From a virus: a DNA stretch of 53,114 nucleotides. The notes beneath the pieces were generated by a model. It had not been told where the DNA came from. It did not search any database and was given only the letters and a program-made list of their open reading frames with translations. Position 1 is the first letter of the stretch. Each line of letters opens with the position of its first letter. Shown here in pieces: positions 24,497 through 31,520 of this stretch. Location: IMG/VR virus record IMGVR_UViG_3300044673_000235, positions 1-53,114 of that record. The stretch is one strand, 5' to 3'. The translations under genes were made by a program, and so were the position numbers.

Positions 24497-24690
24497 TCCT
24501 GGCCCCACTCCAGGAGGTCGTCGAGCACCTCTCGGGCATCCTCATCGTCCTGCACGCCCAACGCCACGGCGACGTGCTTCACACCCAGGGCTTTGACTAC
24601 CGCTTCAGCCCCATACTTCTCGCAGAGAGGCCCGAGGAGCTCGCCCCGCTGTCGCGCGACCTGGATTTCGGCCAAGAGATTTTTTCCCAT
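24493..24690 (-). CDS. Small helical hypothetical protein
   Basis: The product is 65 residues: MGKNLLAEIQVARQRGELLG, then KYGAEAVVKALGVKHVAVAL and an acidic end (DDEDAREVLDDLLEW). AAAGGA lies 11 bases before the ATG at 24690. The frame stays open upstream into the repeat region, but that part has no ribosome-binding site. It is the first gene leftward of the repeat-dense intergenic region. Confidence 0.65.
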   Translation of the reverse strand: MGKNLLAEIQVARQRGELLGPLCEKYGAEAVVKALGVKHVAVALGVQDDEDAREVLDDLLEWGQE

Positions 24691-24783
24691 CGGGTTGGTC
24701 CTTTCTGGCACGAGCTTTGCTCTGCCATCCTGTCCGGCGCAGCACCCTGTGCGCCAGACGGTTGAAGGGGGATGCGCTGCAGG

Positions 24784-25133
24784 CGCGAAATAGGGGGTGG
24801 CGGTAGCCAAAAACCCCCTATAAGCGCCGCCGGAATAGGGAATAGGGCTCTAACTATTCGACAATACTAGGGAATGCTATTTTTTGTTGACAAATTACGC
24901 CGGAATAGGGAATTTTACTCATCGGTAGAATTTTCAGATTATGTTGGATTTCCGCCCTATGCGGCCTATTCCCACGCTATTCCGTCGCGGAATACGACAT
25001 AATTGTAGCAGATTATCCGGACGCTGGCGAAAGACGGGGCCAGGCCTTGAATTTTCGTCCTCAATGATTCCGCACACTTAGACCCCCTCAGCCTCGAAAA
25101 TGGCACTTCACAAGCGGGAATAGCGGGGAATAG
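24784..25133. repeat. Cluster of GGAATAG repeats in AT-rich DNA (candidate origin)
   Basis: A perfect 16-bp direct repeat, CGCCGGAATAGGGAAT, occurs at 24828-24843 and 24898-24913. Further GGAATAG-type copies are at 24838 and 25115-25123 and 25125-25133. Inverted copies (CTATTCC) are at 24966 and 24977, plus CGGAATACG at 24988. A related GGGAATGC is near 24870. The stretch is much richer in AT than the rest of the genome and includes TTTTTTG and ATTTTA runs. Iterated sites in AT-rich DNA suggest a replication origin or a major control region. Confidence 0.75.
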
Positions 25134-25470
25134 TAGTGACGACGTGAACTTACAAAGTGTGCAGGCGTGGCACTTTTTCACAATCTCCTGTTGGTAGCTA
25201 ACAGACTTTGTGAAATTTGGCATGTTAGCCGCCTCTCGTAGGATCAGGCAAGAATTTCGGTGAAAACTAACCTCCACGTTAGCAGCTATCGCTTTACTTG
25301 CGGCTCCAGTGGCTGGTTTCATCTTAGGCATCCTTAACTTTCCGTTAGTGGCTAACTCGTGTTTTGCCAACGGTTTTGGCCCCCGGATGCCCCGGCGACC
25401 CGGCATTTCACAGGTTGAGCGTTTGTGATTGTGAAAACACATACTAAGAATGTCTCCATTCACAAGCGTA
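25105..25470. repeat. TTCACAA/TTGTGAA repeats in the same intergenic region
   Basis: At least six copies of TTCACA(A/G) or its complement occur: 25107, 25177 and 25459 (TTCACAA), 25406 (TTTCACAG), 25208 and 25428 (TTGTGAA). TTCACAAGCG is repeated exactly at 25107 and 25459. Copies at 25177/25208 and 25406/25428 form inverted pairs. Together with the GGAATAG cluster this leaves 24691-25521 (about 830 bp) without a convincing gene. No canonical DnaA box is seen. Confidence 0.65.
25344..25356. promoter_or_regulatory. GTTAG palindrome (operator-like site) in the intergenic region
   Basis: GTTAGTGGCTAAC is a perfect 5+3+5 palindrome and is identical to the site at 34472. Degenerate versions lie nearby at 25190 (GTTGGTAGCTAAC) and 25278 (GTTAGCAGCTATC), with a half site at 25224. 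It shares the consensus with operators in the two rightward promoters at 31186 and 34472/34504. Confidence 0.65.
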
Positions 25471-25521
25471 CAGCTCAACGGACTTAGTGCGTTTCCTGAG
25501 CGTAAATTACCAAACTGGTCA

Positions 25522-25788
25522 TCAATATAGCCTGTGCTCCGGCCGCCGGCGCCAGTGCGGACGATCGGTTCTGATGGGTGGAACGAGGTCGGTGCCGTGC
25601 TCCTGGAGGAGCCGGTTCCGGTAGTGGCAGTAATCCTGGGCTGCCGCCTCTTCCACGAAGACCGCTTCTCGGAGCGTCCAGATGCCGCGCAGCAGGTCCT
25701 CGAGCTCGCGCACCTCGGTCCACAGGTGCCGGTACACGACGTAACCCAGATCGCTCAGGTAGCGATAGCGGAAGACGGTGGGCATCAT
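25522..25788 (-). CDS. Hypothetical protein
   Basis: The product is 88 residues starting MMPTVFRYRYLSDLGYVVYR, with an aromatic helical N-terminus, an acidic middle and an Arg-rich end (RPHWRRRPEHRLY). GGGAG lies six bases before the ATG at 25788, which overlaps the HTH gene stop. It ends at the AT-rich repeat region. No family recognised. Confidence 0.6.
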   Translation of the reverse strand: MMPTVFRYRYLSDLGYVVYRHLWTEVRELEDLLRGIWTLREAVFVEEAAAQDYCHYRNRLLQEHGTDLVPPIRTDRPHWRRRPEHRLY

Positions 25789-25976
25789 GCGGGTCTCCCT
25801 TTCCTCAGTTCAGAGATGAGATTGTGGGCCTCCAGGAGCCGCCGCGCCATGGGCGAGGGTCCCTCGGCGCGGAAGCGGTCCACGGTACGCTCGGACACGC
25901 CCAGGAAGTTCGCCTGGGCGGCGCGGCTGCAGTAACCCAGGATGGCAAGACGGTCGTTGAAAGCCGGGCCGGTCAT
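25785..25976 (-). CDS. Small HTH protein
   Basis: The product is 63 residues. SRAAQANFLGVSERTVDRFRAEG is a good helix-turn-helix with a basic recognition helix, and the end is helical (RRLLEAHNLISEL). The ATG at 25976 is overlapped by the upstream stop (ATGA) and lies just after AGGAGGGTAGGAGG. It is one of three small HTH proteins in this arm. It probably regulates phage transcription or binds the adjacent repeat region. Confidence 0.7.
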   Translation of the reverse strand: MTGPAFNDRLAILGYCSRAAQANFLGVSERTVDRFRAEGPSPMARRLLEAHNLISELRKGRPA

Positions 25977-26186
25977 CCTCCTACCCTCCTGATCTCCGCT
26001 CGCAGCGGGAAGGTCTCCTCCGGGCGGCCGGGGAAGACCAGCAGGTGGAAGTGCCGGCAGCAGCGCAGCGGGTTCCTGGGGTCCGGCGACCGGCAGGACT
26101 TCGTCGTCTTCGTGTGGTTCAGGTAGAGCGGGGCCCCACAATCGGGGGCGGGCGTTGCCCGACGGGAGCGCGGCGAGGCGTCTCAT
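25973..26186 (-). pseudogene. Small Cys/His-rich gene, apparently frameshifted
   Basis: From ATG 26186 the reading begins MRRLAALPSGNARP, and after the five-base C-run (26144-26148 on the given strand) the frame changes. The downstream part reads DCGAPLYLNHTKTTKSCRS, then NPLRCCRHFHLLVFPGRPEE and RRVGG, ending in the TGA overlapping the next ATG. This frame has Cys/His ligands and a start-stop overlap but no start codon of its own. Dropping one base in the C-run would join them into a protein of about 70 residues. It may be a sequencing indel, true frameshift or programmed slip. Confidence 0.45.
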
Positions 26187-26482
26187 GGGCGGGCCTGTCG
26201 AAGCTTCTCCAAGGCGTCGGCGTACAGCGTGGTCTCGGTGAGGTTCTCCTCCGGGTCCTCCCAGTTGCCAGAAGCCAACAACCCCTGCAGCGCCGCCCGC
26301 GCGTCCTTGTTCCAGACCGTGTCCTCCTCCGCGAGGCGCTTCTGGGCCTTCTCGAGGGCTGCAGTCAGGACCTTGTTGGAGTGCTCAGCGGCCTTGGCGC
26401 GGGCCTCCCAGTCGATCCCGTCGCTCATCAGTTTCGCTCGCACCTCAAGAGGTAGGGCGTCCATCCCGTCGTCGGCGCTCAT
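26183..26482 (-). CDS. Small coiled-coil protein
   Basis: The product is 99 residues: MSADDGMDALPLEVRAKLMS, then a long charged helix (KAAEHSNKVLTAALEKAQKR) likely to form a coiled coil. GGAGG lies six bases before the ATG at 26482. It overlaps both neighbours by four bases. Role unknown. Confidence 0.65.
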   Translation of the reverse strand: MSADDGMDALPLEVRAKLMSDGIDWEARAKAAEHSNKVLTAALEKAQKRLAEEDTVWNKDARAALQGLLASGNWEDPEENLTETTLYADALEKLRQARP

Positions 26483-26664
26483 ACTCGTCCTCCGTCTCTG
26501 ATGGCTGCTGCCACATCCTCTAAGGCGTTTGCGATTCGGAGCAGACCGTTGGTGATGCCCATCACCGCCTCGGTTGGAGAGGAGACGTAGCCCCCGGCAG
26601 CGTCATTACCGGGGCAGGCTCCGATGGGCGTGACGGCCTTCGCGACTCGTTCGGCGTTGGTCAT
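26479..26664 (-). CDS. Small hypothetical protein
   Basis: The product is 61 residues (MTNAERVAKAVTPIGACPGN onward) with a helical end (LLRIANALEDVAAAIRDGGR). GGAG precedes the ATG at 26664, which overlaps the stop of the zinc protein upstream. Unknown function. Confidence 0.6.
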   Translation of the reverse strand: MTNAERVAKAVTPIGACPGNDAAGGYVSSPTEAVMGITNGLLRIANALEDVAAAIRDGGRV

Positions 26665-27122
26665 TTCAGGCTCCTTGCCTTGTTCAGGCGGTCGAGTTCG
26701 GTGATCCACTCCTCCGGGATGGTCTTGCCGGCCTCGGCGTAGCGCGTGCAGGCGGCGAGGATCTCCTGGATGCGGTCGTCGACCACGAGGGCAAGGGGGC
26801 GAAGGCCGACAGGAGATTTCTCCAAGCAGGAGTTGACTGCCTCCTGGATCTCTGGCTTCAGTTCGCATGGCCCGATAGGCACTCCCTCTTTCACCTTATC
26901 TGGTGTGATCTCTGCCCCGCAATTTTCGCACTGTACTCCACTCGCTTTGTTCATGACCCAGGTGTGGTGGCGCATCGGCTTCTCCTTTCTTCCAGGGCAG
27001 GAAGGTTGCTTGTCATAAGAAGGACAGAAAGCTGAGTAGCGCTCGCAAACCCGGCAGAACCACCAATGTCCTTTCACCACCCAGTCGCAGCCAATCTCCT
27101 GCTTCTCTACCTCCGGACCCAT
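26661..27122 (-). CDS. Zinc-binding hypothetical protein
   Basis: The product is 153 residues. Two Cys-rich parts: WFCRVCERYSAFCPSYDKQPSC in the first 45 residues, and VQCENCGAEI at about 65. A helical C-terminus follows (IQEILAACTRYAEAGKTIPE). It could be two zinc ribbons used in nucleic acid or protein binding. Function not recognised. Confidence 0.65.
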   Translation of the reverse strand: MGPEVEKQEIGCDWVVKGHWWFCRVCERYSAFCPSYDKQPSCPGRKEKPMRHHTWVMNKASGVQCENCGAEITPDKVKEGVPIGPCELKPEIQEAVNSCLEKSPVGLRPLALVVDDRIQEILAACTRYAEAGKTIPEEWITELDRLNKARSLK

Positions 27123-27165
27123 GATGCCCTCTCTTTCTTCGCCATTTTGGCGAGGTTTCAGGTGG

Positions 27166-28575
27166 TTAGAACAAGCCCTCTAGCCGGTTCACCGCTATCT
27201 CGCCGTGACTTTCCTCCAGGTCTACCCCGTAAGTGAACCAGCCTGTCTCAGCTCCCGCACAAAGCGTTGTGCCACTGCCCATGAACGGGTCCAGCAGCAC
27301 GGGCCTTTCGGTCGGGGGCCGGATGAGCTTGGCGAGGTACTTCATGAGGGCTGGGGGCTTGACCGTCGGATGGTTTGATTTACGCACCGTCGCGCCGCAA
27401 ACGACGCACCTTCTTGTCTCTGATGACAACGGCGATGTGGCAGGAACGGCAACGCCCGTACAAGGGCCAACCTTCCGGGGAGATATACCAATGTTCGACG
27501 TCGATGGGGTAAAGGCTTCCGCACAATCGGCAGGGTTTGAACCACACTCCGTCTCGGACTTCACATCCGCTGTGGAGTCGCTTGTGTTCTGCGGCCCCCA
27601 CAAGGCGGAGGTTTTCAATCCGGTTGTCGGTCTTGTCCCCGTTGATGTGATGGAGGCTGAATCCGGGGGGGATTCTACCGTTGGCTCGCTCCCACACGAC
27701 GACGTGCTGGAGTCGGAGGCGTCCGGCGAAGTTCCCTCGCAGGTAGCCTTTGGCGGTGACGTGGCAGCCGTCTGCCCGGGCTGGCTTCGGTCCTCTTTTA
27801 CCCATGCCGACAGCTTAACTGTTTCACAGTCGCACGTCAAGTAGACACTGCGCTCTTTGGTTGGGGCTTTGCCACAGTACAGGAATCGCTGGCCTTCCAA
27901 CTCTTCGGGGGCGAACTCGCACGCCTGGAAGAACCGGGCGGCACTGCCAGAATCGAGCCTCCGAGCCCCCGGGAGGGCGGCAAAGGAGGTGCCCCCGTTC
28001 TCTGTGTAGCGACGGCCGGCCGAAGGCTCGTGCCCCGCCATGCTCTTCAGCTTCGGTCCCTTGCCGACCACTTCACGCTCTGTCCCGGCCGCCTTGTCGA
28101 TGGCCTTGGACACGTCCAGCGATTTCGGGAATCCGCTCCCGTACACCCACATGATCGTGTCACGCAGTTCCCACCCGGCGTCCTCGATGGCACAAGCAAG
28201 CCGATGAAAGGTGCGTGTGCCACCAAAGGCCAAGAGATAGGCGCCGGGCTTCGCTACGCGAAAAGCCTCAACCGCCCATGCCTCGCACCACTCCTGAAAC
28301 GCTCGCATGTCCCTGGCTTGCCGCTTCTGATAATCGGCACAGGCTCTTTGCCGACCCCCCTGCTTCGACGCACCAGTGTTCACGGCATCCATTTGCGGAT
28401 TGCGCCGCATAGCGATGTCGCCCGCCTTGAAGATATCCCACTCCTTCCCCATGAAGCCGAGGCCGTAGGGCGGGTCGGTGAGGATACCGTCAACCGACTC
28501 GGCCTCGAGCGTGGGAAGCACGACGAGGCTGTCGCCATGGTGAATCCGCCCCAAAGGGCTGTCGTAAAAGATCAA
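27166..28575 (-). CDS. DNA adenine/cytosine-N4 methyltransferase, interrupted by a nested HNH gene
   Basis: The product is 469 residues from a TTG at 28575 with an AGGAGA site. Motif IV is TDPPYGLGFMGKEW near residue 33. NHPTVKPPALMKYLAKLIRPP and LLDPFMGSGTTLCAGAE (motif I) near the C-terminus give the IV-then-I order of beta-class amino-methyltransferases. A normal enzyme continues from FLYCGKAPTKER almost directly to NHPTVKP. Here about 150 extra Ser/Thr-rich residues (about 257-403) intervene, and their DNA encodes an HNH protein in another frame. Without that stretch the enzyme would be about 310 residues, the usual size. It may modify phage DNA against host restriction. Confidence 0.8.
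   Translation of the reverse strand: MIFYDSPLGRIHHGDSLVVLPTLEAESVDGILTDPPYGLGFMGKEWDIFKAGDIAMRRNPQMDAVNTGASKQGGRQRACADYQKRQARDMRAFQEWCEAWAVEAFRVAKPGAYLLAFGGTRTFHRLACAIEDAGWELRDTIMWVYGSGFPKSLDVSKAIDKAAGTEREVVGKGPKLKSMAGHEPSAGRRYTENGGTSFAALPGARRLDSGSAARFFQACEFAPEELEGQRFLYCGKAPTKERSVYLTCDCETVKLSAWVKEDRSQPGQTAATSPPKATCEGTSPDASDSSTSSCGSEPTVESPPDSASITSTGTRPTTGLKTSALWGPQNTSDSTADVKSETECGSNPADCAEAFTPSTSNIGISPRKVGPCTGVAVPATSPLSSETRRCVVCGATVRKSNHPTVKPPALMKYLAKLIRPPTERPVLLDPFMGSGTTLCAGAETGWFTYGVDLEESHGEIAVNRLEGLF
27380..27805 (-). CDS. HNH homing endonuclease nested in the methyltransferase gene
   Basis: The product is 141 residues. Core: LQHVVVWERANGRIPPGFSL, HHINGDKTDNRIENLRL and AAEHKRLH, the standard HNH metal finger with catalytic His. 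The C-terminal part is a zinc ribbon (CRLCG and CRSCH about 25 residues apart). It runs on the same strand as the methyltransferase, one base out of frame. A promoter-like sequence ends six bases before the ATG and no Shine-Dalgarno site is present. It probably is a mobile endonuclease that entered at a conserved methyltransferase motif. Confidence 0.85.
   Translation of the reverse strand: MGKRGPKPARADGCHVTAKGYLRGNFAGRLRLQHVVVWERANGRIPPGFSLHHINGDKTDNRIENLRLVGAAEHKRLHSGCEVRDGVWFKPCRLCGSLYPIDVEHWYISPEGWPLYGRCRSCHIAVVIRDKKVRRLRRDGA
27812..27840 (-). promoter_or_regulatory. Promoter of the nested HNH gene, leaderless layout
   Basis: On the minus strand TTGACG (27840-27835), 17 bases, TAAGCT (27817-27812), then six bases to the ATG at 27805. 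Transcription would start at or next to the start codon. The other two nested HNH genes have the same layout. Confidence 0.6.
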
Positions 28576-28588
28576 AGCGTCTCTCCTC

Positions 28589-30607
28589 TCAGGCCTCCAG
28601 CAAGGTTTCGTCGTCGGTGATCCGGGGCTTGCGGGCCAGGTCGCACACGATCCCCAGGACCGGCTTGCCTCTTTCCCCCGGAATTTTCTCCAACCGGTAG
28701 ATCAGGCCGGGCCTCACCCTGGGCTTGTCGAACGCCTCCGCAATCTTGGTCTCAATGGCCTTGCGGCTCATCCCATTGAACTCGTCAAAGTTTGCGATCT
28801 CCTCGGCCAGCCGGTAGAGGGTCCAAGGCTTGTCCGGCATCACGCAGTCCAGAATAGGCTGAACGAAGGCCTCCTGCTTGTCCTCCACCACGAAGTCGAG
28901 CTCGGCCGGCGCGAGGGTGCCTGTCGATTCCGTCGAATCGATCGTCAAGAACACGCTCTGTTTCTCGAACCATCTGCCCTCGCCCATGGGCGGGGCGAGG
29001 TTGGCCTTGGCGTCGTCCAGCCGAACGAACCATTTTGCCCGCTCGGCCGGCACGCCAAAGACCTTGGCCTCCTTCTCGGACATCCCGTAGACCGTGTGGG
29101 CGATGCGGGCGGCCGACATGAGAGCGGAGGCGCCGCGGGCTTCGTTGGCATCCCCGCGGGTCGAGCCGGACTTGGACTTCCGGGTGTGGTGGACCAGCGA
29201 GATCGCGCAGCCGGTGACCTTGGCGATCCGGGTCAGGACCTGCATCAGGAGGTCGATAGCGGTGTTGTCGTTCTCGTCGCACCCGTGGATCCGGACGAAA
29301 GGGTCCAGGATCAGGAGCTTGATCCCGTGGGCCTTGATCTCGTTGATCACGTACTGGATGGCCTTCTCGTTGATGTGGAGCTGGCGGTCCTTCTCGATCA
29401 CGAAGCGAATGGGCTGATCGTGGCCGGACGTGTAGTAGAACTCCTGGGCCTCGGTCTCGGTGATCCGGTGATGGCGCATCGCCGCCATGACCCGGCGCTC
29501 GAGCTCGTCGTAGGGATCCTCCATGTTGTAAAGCCAGACCGGGCAGCGCTTGTGGACTACGTCGTACGTGCATTTGCGACCGCTCGCGATCGAGAGGCCT
29601 TCACAGATTGTGAGGAGGGACTTGCCCACGCCGCCGGGGGCCACGGTGACGGTCAGGAAGCCTGGGAGGTAACGGTAGCCCAGGATCCATTCCCGCGGCT
29701 TGATGTTCGCGATCCGCAAGTCCCCGGCGCTGCGGAGGCTGCCGTTGCGTTTGGCGATGGGTTCGCCAGGGAAGAGGGCGTCAGCCGTCGCGTTGCCGGG
29801 CCGGTCGCGGGCGTAGAACCAGGCGTTACGGACCTTCCGGGCGATCTCCTCGGGAGACCAGGGCGGGCGGGCCTTCGTCTCGTTCCAGTGCTCGAGGAGG
29901 AGTTCCACGGCGCGGTCCTCGGAAAGACCCAGATCCCGGAGGTGCGCGGCCACTTTGAACGTAGTCTGGTCCCCGCCCTGGCCCTCGACCGCCTCGGGCG
30001 CCACATCCTTCAGATAGAGGATCGCCCGGTCGACGTTCTCGGGGAGGTCCAGCTCACAGATCGCCTGGACCCGGTCGGCCCGCTTCACCGGCGCCTCGCC
30101 CAGGCGGTCCAGCACCCATTGCGGGGCCGGCGCCGGCGGGAGGTCGATCCGGAGGTTGTACCGGGCCCGCTGGGCGGTGCGGGATCCTGGGATCAGGACG
30201 TACCCGCCCTCCCCGCGCGTGTCGATGTCCTGACCCAGCTTGTTCGGGGAGTCCGGCCCGGTGTTCGGCCCGACGCCGACGAAGACGAAGTGCCCGCCCC
30301 CGCGGGGGGTGTCGATCGTGAGGGTGTCGGGGAGGATGGGCAGGGTCTCGAGCGTCGGCCAGCCGTCCTTGCCCTTCTCGACGTCCACATCGACGTCGAT
30401 CACGATCAGGCCGGACTTCCCGCAGTCGAGCGCCCAGTTGCAGTTCGCGAATCGCGGATCGGCCGCCCAACGGCGGATCTGGGTTGGGTCGTTGGAGGAA
30501 AGGGCCCGCCACTTGAAGAGGGGGTATGGGTGCTTGCCGAGAGGCTGGATGGGGAAGACGTACCAGCCGCGCTCGGCGTAGGAGAGGGCGGTGTCGAGGG
30601 CGGTCAC
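28589..30607 (-). CDS. Primase-polymerase / RepA-like helicase fusion
   Basis: The product is 672 residues from a GTG at 30607. The N-terminal 200 residues are an archaeo-eukaryotic primase-like Prim-Pol domain: WYVFPIQPLGKHPY, SGLIVIDVDVDVEKGKDG (acidic active-site strand) and TPRGGGHFVFVG. A linker/primase C-terminal domain follows (DRAVELLLEHWNETKA). From about residue 310 a KaiC/RepA-type ATPase has TVTVAPGGVGKSLLT (Walker A near 325) and IKLLILDPFVRIHG (Walker B near 430), then LVHHTRKSK. It would prime and unwind DNA for the polymerase encoded in the other arm. Confidence 0.88.
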   Translation of the reverse strand: MTALDTALSYAERGWYVFPIQPLGKHPYPLFKWRALSSNDPTQIRRWAADPRFANCNWALDCGKSGLIVIDVDVDVEKGKDGWPTLETLPILPDTLTIDTPRGGGHFVFVGVGPNTGPDSPNKLGQDIDTRGEGGYVLIPGSRTAQRARYNLRIDLPPAPAPQWVLDRLGEAPVKRADRVQAICELDLPENVDRAILYLKDVAPEAVEGQGGDQTTFKVAAHLRDLGLSEDRAVELLLEHWNETKARPPWSPEEIARKVRNAWFYARDRPGNATADALFPGEPIAKRNGSLRSAGDLRIANIKPREWILGYRYLPGFLTVTVAPGGVGKSLLTICEGLSIASGRKCTYDVVHKRCPVWLYNMEDPYDELERRVMAAMRHHRITETEAQEFYYTSGHDQPIRFVIEKDRQLHINEKAIQYVINEIKAHGIKLLILDPFVRIHGCDENDNTAIDLLMQVLTRIAKVTGCAISLVHHTRKSKSGSTRGDANEARGASALMSAARIAHTVYGMSEKEAKVFGVPAERAKWFVRLDDAKANLAPPMGEGRWFEKQSVFLTIDSTESTGTLAPAELDFVVEDKQEAFVQPILDCVMPDKPWTLYRLAEEIANFDEFNGMSRKAIETKIAEAFDKPRVRPGLIYRLEKIPGERGKPVLGIVCDLARKPRITDDETLLEA

Positions 30608-30825
30608 GGGAGCACCTCGAACTCATCGGGCGCCAGGCCGAAAGGCGCCGGCCAGCTATCCGTTCTGGCCCAGTACCCCTCTTTTGTTCCGTGCCCGGTG
30701 ATGATTCCGCGCTCCCCTGCACAAGCAAACATGACCCACGGGTGAGCTTCGTTTGGCGCTTCTTCTAAGGTCTTCAGGAAACGAATCCTCGTTCCGACAG
30801 GGGGCACACCTCCCGGCGCGTTCAT
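30604..30825 (-). CDS. Small hypothetical protein
   Basis: The product is 73 residues (MNAPGGVPPVGTRIRFLKTL onward), with an SH3-like beta pattern (GTRIRFL, GERGIITGH, DEFEVLP). The ATG at 30825 overlaps the repressor stop by four bases; its stop overlaps the primase GTG. Role unknown. Confidence 0.6.
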   Translation of the reverse strand: MNAPGGVPPVGTRIRFLKTLEEAPNEAHPWVMFACAGERGIITGHGTKEGYWARTDSWPAPFGLAPDEFEVLP

Positions 30826-31025
30826 GCGAGCCTCTGGAACTTCAGGAACTTCGACGCCGGGCACTCGGCCAACCCGACCTCGTATTTCGCGACGGCGCCT
30901 CGCGTCGTCGTGAGGGTCTTCGGGGAGGTGGCGTTGTAGAGCTCCGCGAGTTCCTCCTGGGTGATACCGCGAGCGCGGCGGATCTCCTTGATGGTGGCAG
31001 CGATCAGCTTCCGGTAGTGGGTCAC
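30822..31025 (-). CDS. XRE-family repressor (Cro/CI-like HTH)
   Basis: The product is 67 residues from a GTG at 31025, six bases after AAAGGAGG. It is nearly all HTH: IKEIRRARGITQEELAELYN, then TTTRGAVAKYEVGLAECP as the second helix-turn-helix half. It has no C-terminal cleavage domain, so it is Cro-like in size. It is the first gene of the leftward arm, facing the rightward early promoter. It may control both arms through the 17-bp palindrome over its own promoter and/or the GTTAG sites. Confidence 0.8.
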   Translation of the reverse strand: MTHYRKLIAATIKEIRRARGITQEELAELYNATSPKTLTTTRGAVAKYEVGLAECPASKFLKFQRLA

Positions 31026-31047
31026 GGGTCTCCTCCTTTCGCCGGTC

Positions 31048-31082
31048 AACCTACCAAGGCACCCGTGTTCTTGTCAAGAACA
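31048..31082 (-). promoter_or_regulatory. Leftward promoter overlapped by a 17-bp palindrome
   Basis: On the minus strand TTGACA (31077-31072) is 18 bases from TAGGTT (31053-31048), 22 bases before the repressor GTG. A perfect 17-bp palindrome, TGTTCTTGTCAAGAACA (31066-31082), covers the minus-35. It is a good candidate operator for self-control by the repressor. Confidence 0.65.
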
Positions 31083-31149
31083 GAAAAAACCGGTGATTTT
31101 TCCCCGCCAGAAAAGCATCCGAGGTCAAAAAATAGTTTGGTCAGGGGTA

Positions 31150-31198
31150 TTGACAGGGCCGAAGCGGGCGGGTAATGTAGGGTGCGTTAGCGGCTAAC
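31150..31198 (+). promoter_or_regulatory. Main rightward early promoter with GTTAG operator
   Basis: TTGACA (31150-31155), 17 bases and TAATGT (31173-31178) form a near-consensus sigma-70 type promoter. Immediately downstream, GTTAGCGGCTAAC (31186-31198) is a perfect 13-bp palindrome centred near the transcription start, an ideal position for repression. The first early gene begins at 31224. Confidence 0.78.
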
Positions 31199-31223
31199 AC
31201 AACCTGAGAGAAGGAGACGAGAG

Positions 31224-31424
31224 ATGGCGACGACCAAGCAGAAAGAGATCGCGAAGCTCGAGCGGCTGGAAAACAAGGCCCTCTACGAGGGCACGATGCC
31301 CACCTTCCGCGCCGCCTGCCACCAAGCCCGCGAGGTCGGATACGTTCCGGGGCGGAAAGGCTTCGCCTCTCACGTCGACTGGCTCCTGACCGCGAGCCGC
31401 CAGGGTGTCCTGGTTCTCGGGTAA
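31224..31424 (+). CDS. First rightward early protein, hypothetical
   Basis: The product is 66 residues: MATTKQKEIAKLERLENKAL, then YEGTMPTFRAACHQAREVGY and SHVDWLLTASRQGVLVLG. Basic and helical in its first half. AAGGAGA precedes the ATG. Being first under the early promoter it may take over or inhibit host functions, but no family is recognised. Confidence 0.65.
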   Translation: MATTKQKEIAKLERLENKALYEGTMPTFRAACHQAREVGYVPGRKGFASHVDWLLTASRQGVLVLG

Positions 31425-31520
31425 ACCTTCGGGGATGGCGCGGCCCGCCACGGGCGTGCTGAGAGGAAGATCTCGACGCCGTTGAGGCCACCCGTCCCCT
31501 TCTCTTGAAAGGAGCCTTCG

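Noticed and set aside
24966-25478. A 170-residue leftward open frame in the intergenic region
   Set aside because: It runs through several repeat families, has no ribosome-binding site and odd composition with no recognised motif. The short stretch MPGRRGIRGPKP looks terminase-like but nothing after it supports this.
24691-25521. DnaA boxes in the candidate origin
   Set aside because: I looked for TTATCCACA and close variants and saw none, only TTCACAA-type repeats.
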